NCBI RefSeq assembly: GCF_009909155.2
Contig: NZ_JAAAPM020000011.1
Span: 1 to 64,000 of the forward strand
Direction: 5' to 3'
DNA length: 64,000 nucleotides
DNA from: Flavobacterium undicola
Lineage (GTDB): Bacteria; Bacteroidota; Bacteroidia; Flavobacteriales; Flavobacteriaceae
A program made the translations under genes and the position numbers. Positions within the stretch are counted from its first letter, which is position 1; every line of letters begins with the position of its first letter. Shown one piece after another: positions 50,443 to 57,432 of this stretch. The notes under the pieces were generated by a model. The model was not told the DNA's origin, did not search any database, and worked only from the letters and a program-made list of their open reading frames with translations.

Positions 50443-52911
50443 CTAACTTCTAACCTCTAACTTCCTGGCGTAATAATTACTCATTACAGTCACAAAACTC
50501 ACAATAGTAATGGTACTTAAAGGCATAATAATAGCCGCTACCAGAGGTTCTAAATTGCCTGTAACTGCAAAAGTTAAACCCACTACATTATAGAGTAAGG
50601 ACAGACCAAAACTCATCTTTATCACTAACATCGCTTTCTTAGAAAGTTTCAGGAAATAATGTAGTTTTTGGAATTGACCTGCTTCTAAAATAGCATCACA
50701 GGCAGGTGAAAAAACATTCACATTTTCAGAAATCGAAATCCCTATATTGCTTTGTGCCAAAGCTCCGGCATCATTTAAGCCATCGCCCACCATCATTACA
50801 TTTTTACCTGAATCCTGTAATTGCTTGATAAACTCCAGCTTTTGTTCTGGTTTTTGATTAAAAATAAGCTCCGTACTTTTAGGCAAAAGTTGTTCTAAAG
50901 CGTCTTTTTCTCCCGCATTATCGCCTGACAGCACTTTGATTTGATAATTACTATTCAGGCTTTTAAAAAGTTCCTCTAAGCCTTCACGATATTGATTTTT
51001 GAAAACATATTTCCCGTAATACTCCTCATTAATCTGGATGTGAACCGAAGTCCTCTCCCCTCCCGACGCTTCGGGACTCTCCAAAGGAGAGGGAGAAGAA
51101 ACCGATAAAGACGGAGTGCAAAATTCTTCAGAACCTATTTTGATAAAATTGCTCTCTACTTCTGCCTGAATTCCTTTTCCGGTAATTTCTTCAAAATGGT
51201 CAATTTTCACCCTTCCCATTTCCGGTAAAAAGTCATACAACATTCGGCTTAAAGGATGATTAGACGCTCGAAGCACTGATTTTATTAATCTAATATTTTC
51301 ATTACTCATTACTTTTCCTGGCTCCCCTCCTTCGGAGGGGTTGGGGGAGGATTCATAAAAAATATTCGATTTTTTATTGGTCGTTATCGTTCTGGTTTTA
51401 TCAAAAACAATCGTATCCACTTTTGCCAATTGCTCTATTACCAAAGCATTTTTGAGATAAAACTTTTGCTTGCCTACAATTCGCAATACATTTCCCAAAG
51501 TAAAAGGTGCCGTCAAAGCCAAGGCGCAGGGACAAGCCACGATTAATACCGCAGTGAAGACATTAAAAGCTGTATTGACATCTTTAAAAATCCAATAGCC
51601 AAATCCCACAAAAGCAATCAACAATAATATAGGTGTGAAATAACGGGAAATACTGTCGGTGATGCTTTTATGTTTTTGCTCGACATTTTTCTGAAACACA
51701 TCATTACTCCACAATTGGGTCAAATAACTTTGAGAAACCGAAAACAACACTTCCATTTCGATTACTTTTCCAATTTGTTTTCCTCCTGCAAAAACTTTAT
51801 CGCCTGAATTCTTGTTTATCGGAATAAATTCACCCGTTACAAAACTGTAATCAATTGCAGCTGTTTCGCTTATCAAAATTCCGTCTACAGGGATCAACTC
51901 CTGGTTTCTTATGAGTAATCGGTCGCCTTTTTTAATATCATAAACAGCCACACTTTCTTCGGAAGCATCGGTGTTTATTCGTGTAACAGCAACCGGGAAA
52001 TAGGATTTAAAATCTCTTTCGAAACTCAGGAAACTATAGGTTTTGATTTGGAACATTTTGCCCAAAAGCATAAAGAAAACCAAACCTGTCAGACTATCAA
52101 AAAAACCGGAACCGTAGTCCATAACAATATCAACGGTGCTTCGAATAAAAAAGATAATAATTCCTAAGGCAATAGGAATATCAATATTGAGCATCTTCGT
52201 TTTGATACTTTTATAAGCAGAAACATAATAGCCACTAGCTGAATACAAAAAAGATGGCAATGACAACGCAAAAATTAACCACCTGAAAAAAGGCTTGTAA
52301 TTGTCCAGCCAAAATTCTTTCACCTCAAAATATTCCGGAAACGAAAGCAGCATGATATTTCCAAAACAAAAGAAAGCAACCCCTAATTTATAGGTTAAAC
52401 TTCTATCAACGTTTTGCGTTCCTGATTCGTAATTTTCTAAACTGATATAAGGTTCATAGCCAATAGAACTCAGTAAGTACGCAATTTTACTAAGCGAAAC
52501 GATTTGGGGATTGTAGTTAATCCGTACTTTTTTATCAGGGAAATTAACCTGGGAAACATTTATTCCTTCTTGAAGACGCTGTAAATTTTCCAGAATCCAA
52601 ATACAAGAGCTACAATGTATATGAGGAATGCTAAGTGAAACAATAGCGGTTGTATCCTCTTGAAATTCCAATAATTTTGAAACGATGTTTTCATTGTCTA
52701 AAAAATCATATTTACCTTTTATATCCTGTGGGGTTGCTCCAGGTGATTTTTCGAAATCATAATAAGAAGTCAAATCATTGAGACTAAAAATTTCATAAAC
52801 CGTTTTACAACCGGCACAACAAAATGTTTTTTCGTCAAAAATAATTTCAGCTTCCGCTACAATATCTAAACCACAATGGAAACAGCGTTGTGTGTCCATA
52901 ACTTTGCTCAT
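50443..52911 (-). CDS. ccoI: Copper-transporting P-type ATPase of the cbb3 cluster (CcoI/FixI), DKTRT variant, two repeat inserts
   Basis: An 822-residue P1B-type ATPase. The N-terminal Cys-rich region (CFHCGLDIVAEAEIIF, FCCAGCKTVYEIF) and a metal-binding HCSSC domain precede eight membrane helices with the ion-path CPC at 460-462. The catalytic loop reads DKTRT with Asp504; the usual fourth residue is Gly, but codon AGA at 507 encodes Arg. The hinge motif GDGLNDAGAL is present. Inserts at about 520-531 (SSPNPSEGGEPG) and 606-621 (SSPSPLESPEASGGER) come from palindromic repeats. The C-terminus KLEVRS is made by a GTTAGA repeat. It supplies copper to the oxidase. Confidence 0.92.
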   Translation of the reverse strand: MSKVMDTQRCFHCGLDIVAEAEIIFDEKTFCCAGCKTVYEIFSLNDLTSYYDFEKSPGATPQDIKGKYDFLDNENIVSKLLEFQEDTTAIVSLSIPHIHCSSCIWILENLQRLQEGINVSQVNFPDKKVRINYNPQIVSLSKIAYLLSSIGYEPYISLENYESGTQNVDRSLTYKLGVAFFCFGNIMLLSFPEYFEVKEFWLDNYKPFFRWLIFALSLPSFLYSASGYYVSAYKSIKTKMLNIDIPIALGIIIFFIRSTVDIVMDYGSGFFDSLTGLVFFMLLGKMFQIKTYSFLSFERDFKSYFPVAVTRINTDASEESVAVYDIKKGDRLLIRNQELIPVDGILISETAAIDYSFVTGEFIPINKNSGDKVFAGGKQIGKVIEMEVLFSVSQSYLTQLWSNDVFQKNVEQKHKSITDSISRYFTPILLLIAFVGFGYWIFKDVNTAFNVFTAVLIVACPCALALTAPFTLGNVLRIVGKQKFYLKNALVIEQLAKVDTIVFDKTRTITTNKKSNIFYESSPNPSEGGEPGKVMSNENIRLIKSVLRASNHPLSRMLYDFLPEMGRVKIDHFEEITGKGIQAEVESNFIKIGSEEFCTPSLSVSSPSPLESPEASGGERTSVHIQINEEYYGKYVFKNQYREGLEELFKSLNSNYQIKVLSGDNAGEKDALEQLLPKSTELIFNQKPEQKLEFIKQLQDSGKNVMMVGDGLNDAGALAQSNIGISISENVNVFSPACDAILEAGQFQKLHYFLKLSKKAMLVIKMSFGLSLLYNVVGLTFAVTGNLEPLVAAIIMPLSTITIVSFVTVMSNYYARKLEVRS
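51049..51097 (-). repeat. GC-rich palindromic repeat in frame in ccoI, copy A
   Basis: The sequence around CTCTCCCCTCCCGACGCTTC and GGACTCTCCAAAGGAGAGGG encodes residues about 606-621 of CcoI. It lies in the nucleotide-binding domain region between DKTRT and the hinge motif. Confidence 0.8.
51319..51353 (-). repeat. GC-rich palindromic repeat in frame in ccoI, copy B
   Basis: CTCCCCTCCTTCGGAGGGG with TTGGGGGAGG encodes residues about 520-531 of CcoI, shortly after the phosphorylation loop. The pattern is the same as in trpF (CTCTCCTTCGGGGAGGG). Confidence 0.8.
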
Positions 52912-52952
52912 TTTACCTAATGCAAAGCTCTTAAATGAATCTTAGGCAGAAT

Positions 52953-52966
52953 ATGATATATGTCAT
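52953..52966. promoter_or_regulatory. Crp/Fnr-type operator between ccoI and the crp/fnr-like gene
   Basis: ATGATATATGTCAT is a 14-bp near-perfect palindrome with TGA-N6-TCA spacing. On the ccoI side the motif centre is 36.5 bases from the end of the weak -7 box GAGCTTTG (52930-52923), matching the other two sites. On the other side it precedes the regulator gene, where the box spacing does not fit. Confidence 0.7.
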
Positions 52967-53009
52967 ATAAATGAGTAATTTTACATTTACAATTAAACCT
53001 TTTTGTAAA

Positions 53010-53687
53010 ATGAGTAAATGCGAACAATGTATCGTTAGAGAATTCAGCTCTTTAAAAGCACTAAACAAAGACGAATTAGTAAAACTTGCCGAGTGCAAGA
53101 CGTCTCGTTTAATAAAAAAAGGAGAAATCATTTTTGAAGAAGGCGAAAATGTAAACGGCATCTTTTGTGTAAAAGATGGTGTTTGTAAGTTGACCAAATT
53201 AAGCCCGAATGGCAAAGATCATATTGTAAAACTGGTTACTAAAGGGGAACTTTTAGGACAACGCTCGATGATAAGCGACGAACCTGTAAACCTTAGTGCC
53301 GTTGCACTCGAAGACATGCAAGTGTGTTTTATTCCAAAAAGTGAAATCATGGGATTCTTCGACAAAAACAATCAGTTTTCGATGAATGTCATGAAAACCA
53401 TTTGTGGCGATCTTAAAGAAGCCGATAGCCAAATGGTGAATATGGCTCAAAAAACCGTTAAAGAACGTCTGGCCGAAACCTTACTTTATCTTCAGGATAC
53501 TTTTGGCAAAAATGAAGACGATAGCCTAAAAATTCAATTAACCCGAGACGAACTCGCCAGCATGATTGGTACAGCTACCGAAAGCTGTATTCGTCTATTA
53601 TCTGATTTTAATAAATTAGGTTTAATCGAATTAAAAGGAAAAAAGATTACCCTTAAAAATATCGCACAACTTAAAAAGATGATTTAA
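53010..53687 (+). CDS. Crp/Fnr-family transcriptional regulator
   Basis: A 225-residue regulator. The start at 53010 is chosen because Met-Ser-Lys-Cys-Glu-Gln-Cys is the usual beginning of this Bacteroidota group; an upstream Met at 52971 overlaps the operator region. The cyclic-nucleotide-type domain (about 25-135) is followed by a Crp-like helix-turn-helix (LTRDELASMIGTATESCIRLLSDF). The recognition helix reads ESCIR where Fnr has ETISR. Cys4, Cys7 and Cys29 could bind an Fe-S cluster, but this is not certain. It is divergent from ccoI, and the shared operator fits control of the cbb3 genes. Confidence 0.88.
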   Translation: MSKCEQCIVREFSSLKALNKDELVKLAECKTSRLIKKGEIIFEEGENVNGIFCVKDGVCKLTKLSPNGKDHIVKLVTKGELLGQRSMISDEPVNLSAVALEDMQVCFIPKSEIMGFFDKNNQFSMNVMKTICGDLKEADSQMVNMAQKTVKERLAETLLYLQDTFGKNEDDSLKIQLTRDELASMIGTATESCIRLLSDFNKLGLIELKGKKITLKNIAQLKKMI

Positions 53688-53780
53688 GGTTTTCTTTATT
53701 TTCTTATTCTCTTTCCTATAAAATTAGAAATCCCTCTAAGTAATAGTCTTTCCGATATTTTGTAATAAAAATATTATTTC

Positions 53781-53876
53781 TATATTTGTTAGAAATGCGT
53801 TATTCAATAGCGACAATACAGCCATAATTGGGTAGATTGTCGCTACTTTGTAGCGAGTATAAACGAGTTGGCGAAC
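53781..53876 (+). promoter_or_regulatory. Promoter, hairpin and cassette-like boundary motif
   Basis: The -7 box TATATTTG lies at 53781-53788. AGCGACAAT/ATTGTCGCT arms at 53809-53817 and 53836-53844, and a GCTAC/GTAGC hairpin at 53842-53854, follow. ATAAACGAGTTGGCGAAC (53859-53876) then matches the motif at 19141-19158 upstream of the WG gene. Confidence 0.5.
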
Positions 53877-53917
53877 AGTTTAGTAGAAGAAGAGAATATA
53901 ACAGAAAACAATAAATT

Positions 53918-54154
53918 ATGGAATTAAAAGCACTTGACCAGTACACAGACCGAGAATTACTTGAATTAATTGTTAGCAATCAAGTCAGAACAGAGCAAAG
54001 AATTTATAAAATTTATACCTTCCTATTTGATAAATATAAAGATGATTTCAGTAAAAATAATCAACACAAAGGAAAAACTTTTGAAGATTTTTTAGATTCA
54101 TTCGATGGACTTGATAAACAATTAAGAAGTATTATAGAGAAACAAGAAGATTAA
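53918..54154 (+). CDS. Small unknown protein in a cassette-like setting
   Basis: A 78-residue acidic, helical protein (YTDRELLELIVSNQVRTEQRI; FLDSFDGLDKQLRSIIEK). There is no membrane segment or recognised domain. Its 5' region carries the promoter-hairpin-boundary array seen before the WG-repeat gene, so it may be an independent cassette. The 3' end overlaps the reverse gene at 54132 by 23 bases. Confidence 0.55.
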   Translation: MELKALDQYTDRELLELIVSNQVRTEQRIYKIYTFLFDKYKDDFSKNNQHKGKTFEDFLDSFDGLDKQLRSIIEKQED

Positions 54155-54320
54155 TTTCAATTTCGTTATAATACTTACTTTCTAAATCACCATCTCTTCC
54201 AATTGTTTTGGATGGAGTTGAAATTTTAACTAATAAATCTTCTTCACACGCTTTTAGTAAAAGTTCATTTATTAAAATGACTTGTTGTTGAATTTTGGTT
54301 TTTAAATCTGAATATTGCAT
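54132..54320 (-). CDS. Small unknown protein
   Basis: A 62-residue protein from ATG 54320 (MQYSDLKTKIQQQVILINELL), with a STPSKTIGRDGDLESKYYNEIEI segment at the C-terminal half. The composition resembles small accessory or phage-type proteins with a TIGRDGDL-like motif. The start at 54320 is preferred over one further upstream at 54353. No function is known, and the gene is convergent and overlapping with its neighbour. Confidence 0.45.
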   Translation of the reverse strand: MQYSDLKTKIQQQVILINELLLKACEEDLLVKISTPSKTIGRDGDLESKYYNEIEINLLVSL

Positions 54321-54383
54321 TTTTTTTGTATTTGTGAGATTCCGAAGAATCACTGATTAGTAGTTTAATTTAAAATAATATAA

Positions 54384-54797
54384 GTGGAAATAGAAACCGA
54401 CATAAACCGAAATTTAAGCGATAGTGGTTGCGATATAAATTCTGGAAGAATAATTATTTTTGACAACAAAATTGTAAAATTCATCCAAAATGAAGAGCAA
54501 GAACATAATCAATCATTATTAGATATTCAAGACATTAAAATAATTAAGTCTAACAAAGCCACATACGAAGTAGAATACATAAACAGGCACGATATATACC
54601 AAAACAAATACAATGCTAAAATTACAATTACAAACGGTAGTAGCTTTTATGTTAAACTGAATTTCATTGAAAGACTAAAAATTAAATGGATGATTAAAAA
54701 TCATTGGATACAAAAAGGGAATAATATTACAATAGTAATAACATTAGTTATAGCAATTATAAGTACTATAATAGCGTACTTAAACTACATAAAATAG
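54384..54797 (+). CDS. Unknown protein with C-terminal membrane helix
   Basis: A 137-residue protein with a GTG start at 54384. An N-terminal soluble part with Asp- and Ile-rich strands is followed by a single membrane helix at about 114-133 (TIVITLVIAIISTIIAYLNY), so it is probably tail-anchored. No family is recognised. The downstream spacer leads into the group II intron. Confidence 0.5.
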   Translation: MEIETDINRNLSDSGCDINSGRIIIFDNKIVKFIQNEEQEHNQSLLDIQDIKIIKSNKATYEVEYINRHDIYQNKYNAKITITNGSSFYVKLNFIERLKIKWMIKNHWIQKGNNITIVITLVIAIISTIIAYLNYIK

Positions 54798-54960
54798 ATA
54801 CAAAAGCTAATACTATAATAATAAATAAATCATCATCATCTTTTTTTTTATCTGACATAATTTTAAAGTTTTACTCAGCCTAATGGAAAGTGTGACCGTC
54901 CATAAAACCGATTCGCCAATCGAGTAGACGGCTCCGCCAGAAACTGACGGAGTGCGCCTC

Positions 54961-56277
54961 TCACACCACCGTACGTACGGGTCTCGTATACGGCGGTTCG
55001 CAAAGTGATGGGTTGAGTTCCATGTAAATCTCCAACATTGATTGATAGCCTTTCTTCTTAAGTCGCAGTAGGGTAATTGTAGTGGTTAGAATTGGACTTT
55101 GGGCGATGCGCCATCCTCCTTTTCTGGTTCTGCTCCATGCATAAGCGTGGTCTTTGTCAATCCCTAGTCGTATCAGGTTTTTCCTTTTGCGTTCGGGTTT
55201 CTTCCAGTCCGTCCAAATGCAATAGCGCAGTCTATTGCGCAACCATCCGTCAATATCTCGTAATTTTCCTTGAATACTAGTCCCCCGAAAATAGTTTAAC
55301 CATCCCCGTTGGATTTCGTTGATTTTTCGGATGCGTTCCTCGAAACTTCTCGGTGCGGTTTTGCGCGTAACTTCTTTTAAACTCTGCTTTAGTTTTGCCC
55401 AAGCTTTGTCACCTACCGTTAATTGATACCTGCCCTTTACCCCTTTTTGATAGGTCGATGCAAACGAAAATCCCAATATCGTGAACTGAATGGGTTTTCT
55501 AATCCCGCTCTTTTCCAAATTAATGGTTAGTTTCAGCTTGTCTTTCAAAAATAGAAAGATAGCGTTACCAACCGTTTTGGCTTGGTATTTCGATTTGGTA
55601 TAGATACTAAAATCATCGGCATAACGGACAAACTTTAAGCCTTTTCGTGTCAGTTCTTTGTCCAATTCATGGAGCAAAATATTTGACAAAAGCGGACTTA
55701 TCGGACTCCCCTGCGGAACGCCTTTTCGTCGTTTGACCAGTTTCCCTTTAATAAGTATCGGCACTCGCAACCATTTGCGGATTAATCGCAGGGTGGTTGG
55801 GCATTTTACCTTTTGGTAAATCAGGCTCAGCAACAAGCAATGATCCACTTCGTCAAAGAAGGTCTTTAGGTCAATGTCCACAATATAATTGTAGCCTTCG
55901 TGAATGTTCCTCAAGGCTTTGCCTACCGCTTGGCGGGCGTTTTTGTTGGGGCGAAATCCGAAGCTGTTCACACTAAAATCTTTTTCAAATCTTGGCATCA
56001 TTGCTTGTGATACGGCTTGTTGAAGTAGTCTATCCACTACTGTTGGGATTCCTAAGAGTCGGAACTTTCCGCCTCCTTTTGGAATTTCCACACCAAGAAT
56101 GGCTTGCGGCAAGTAACGGTCATTCTTAATGTCTTCCAGTATTGCAGACTTATGTTCACGGAAATAATCCGCCAGTTGAGTGGTTTTTAAGCCATCAACG
56201 CCTGCACTGCCTTTATTGACAACTACTTGATGTAGTGCCTTTTGGAGATTATAAGAATGTGTTACTTGTGTAATCAT
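54961..56277 (-). CDS. ltrA: Group II intron reverse transcriptase/maturase
   Basis: A 438-residue intron-encoded protein. The RT fingers and palm (about 50-280) contain QGSPISPLLSNILLHELD and the catalytic YADDFSIY motif. A maturase X domain (about 300-400: SFEERIRKINEIQRGWLNYFRG) follows. There is no HNH endonuclease at the C-terminus. The last 13 residues (CEPPYTRPVRTVV) are encoded by the intron's domain V, so the frame runs into the ribozyme. The protein helps the intron splice and insert into DNA. Confidence 0.93.
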   Translation of the reverse strand: MITQVTHSYNLQKALHQVVVNKGSAGVDGLKTTQLADYFREHKSAILEDIKNDRYLPQAILGVEIPKGGGKFRLLGIPTVVDRLLQQAVSQAMMPRFEKDFSVNSFGFRPNKNARQAVGKALRNIHEGYNYIVDIDLKTFFDEVDHCLLLSLIYQKVKCPTTLRLIRKWLRVPILIKGKLVKRRKGVPQGSPISPLLSNILLHELDKELTRKGLKFVRYADDFSIYTKSKYQAKTVGNAIFLFLKDKLKLTINLEKSGIRKPIQFTILGFSFASTYQKGVKGRYQLTVGDKAWAKLKQSLKEVTRKTAPRSFEERIRKINEIQRGWLNYFRGTSIQGKLRDIDGWLRNRLRYCIWTDWKKPERKRKNLIRLGIDKDHAYAWSRTRKGGWRIAQSPILTTTITLLRLKKKGYQSMLEIYMELNPSLCEPPYTRPVRTVV

Positions 56278-56795
56278 ACTTGTTGTTTTAATCTGAATTT
56301 ATTTCAGATTCTTGTTTAACCTGTCCCGCTTTTCCAGGGCTATAACTTGAGCTATTCCGTTAGAAATTGAGAACCACTTGCGTTCAGTCCTTCCTTGTTT
56401 GTGAGTCCTATACCGTTTCTATTGGTAACTCGTTGCCCCAAGTACTATGACCTCGGCTGACTTCTCTTTTGGGATTAACCCGTAATCCAAGAGACCTCCC
56501 TCGGTAAGCACTTCCTCTTTCCATCTATCCCCGACGCATCTACTAACTAAACCTGTTGTCTCTAGGCTTTGCATTGCTGTGCATGCTTACCCAATTTAGC
56601 TAGCCTCATATGCGCTTCGTGTTCCTCGGTACAGACTTTTGCAGTTGGGCTTCCTTCACTGCATGGCTCGCCCCAAACCAACTTGCCACTTGCTAATCGG
56701 CTCAATATAATGCAACAACTTGCCGATAAGGGACTTGCACCCTCTAGATAAAATTCCTACTTTTGAGGAATTGGAAGTGCATGCAAGGCACACAC
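56278..56795 (-). ncRNA. Group II intron 5' ribozyme domains (I to IV)
   Basis: The stretch upstream of the reverse-transcriptase ORF, read on the minus strand, has no gene. It contains intron RNA features: GAGGGTGCAAGTCCC near the 5' end, GCCGATTAGCAAGTGGCAAG, and the conserved GCCGAGGTCATAGTACTTGG before the ORF. A short plus-strand ORF at 56569 is a shadow. Confidence 0.75.
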
Positions 56796-56796
56796 A

Positions 56797-56911
56797 TACG
56801 CTACAATAAATTTGGGTATAGTGTTAGATTTATAGATGGTTTTGTACTTGAATTATTAGTTTTTAACCGAAACATAAATCTTAATTTAATCCCTAAACTT
56901 ATTGTAGCGTA
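56797..56911. repeat. Inverted repeat next to the intron
   Basis: TACGCTACAATAA at 56797-56809 is repeated in inverse as TTATTGTAGCGTA at about 56898-56910, around about 90 bases of AT-rich sequence. It touches the 5' end of the intron, so the intron may have inserted at or inside this element. AACGTTGAC next to the right arm resembles cassette boundary motifs. Confidence 0.65.
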
Positions 56912-56938
56912 GGAACGTTGACATTTTAAAAAACCATA

Positions 56939-57376
56939 ATGAAACTAATAACTAACTTATTAATCGGAATGACTTTGATTTTGTTCATAGCTTGTGGACA
57001 AGGGCAAATAAAAACACCTGAAAAAGCAATGGCAAAATTTGAAGAGTTTAAACTCAAGGAAAAGTTTATCCCTGACGAAAAATTATTTTATCCAGGCATT
57101 GGAGACCCAACCCAAAAACCTATACTTACAGAAAAAATAAATTTAGTGGCAGATGATTTTGAGAAACTTGCCAAAAGAGGTAACGCAACAGACAAAGACT
57201 ATCAAAATGCCATCAAAATTGGACTTGAAAGATTCGCAGGTATTTACATTGATTCCGAAAACCAAGAAAGAATTTGTTATTATTTTGAAGAACTAATGGA
57301 TATAGTTGGACTTGAAAGTTCAGACGGACAATTGAACAACTTTAGATATGGTTTTGACGGAACACAAAAGCAATAA
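56939..57376 (+). CDS. DUF4844-like lipoprotein
   Basis: A 145-residue lipoprotein with the lipobox LFIAC (Cys19), then a compact helical domain of about 120 residues (MAKFEEFKLKEKF, DYQNAIKIGLERFAGIYIDSENQERICYYFEELMDIVGL, LNNFRYGFD). The pattern matches the DUF4844 family of unknown function. It appears to be a single-gene unit next to the intron. The downstream hairpin serves the opposite strand. Confidence 0.7.
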   Translation: MKLITNLLIGMTLILFIACGQGQIKTPEKAMAKFEEFKLKEKFIPDEKLFYPGIGDPTQKPILTEKINLVADDFEKLAKRGNATDKDYQNAIKIGLERFAGIYIDSENQERICYYFEELMDIVGLESSDGQLNNFRYGFDGTQKQ

Positions 57377-57411
57377 AAAATGCCCCAAATAGTGTCTAAC
57401 TTTTTGGGGCA
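57375..57411 (-). terminator. Terminator for the TPR lipoprotein gene
   Basis: TGCCCCAAA and TTTGGGGCA form a 9-bp stem with a 13-base loop. On the minus strand it is followed by T residues (the AATAAAAAA at 57372-57380), so it terminates the gene at 57433-59160. Confidence 0.75.
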
Positions 57412-57432
57412 TGTTCAAAATTAACGGTATTG

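Larger units (their letters stand above)
54919..56795 (-). mobile_element. Group II intron with reverse-transcriptase ORF
   Basis: A mobile ribozyme of about 1.88 kb on the minus strand. The 5' end is placed at the GTGTGTGCC on the minus strand (plus 56795), fitting GUGYG. The 3' end after CTACTCGAT (plus 54919) fits the AY ending. A domain-V-like hairpin (CCGTATACGAG loop GTACGTACGG) lies at about 54955-55001 and a domain-VI helix follows with CTCCGTCAG/CTGGCGGAG. The encoded protein is at 54961-56277. The exact borders are estimates from consensus ends. Confidence 0.8.

Noticed and set aside
54132..54353. Longer 73-residue form of the minus-strand small gene
   Set aside because: The extra N-terminal residues have no support; the ATG at 54320 gives a cleaner start.
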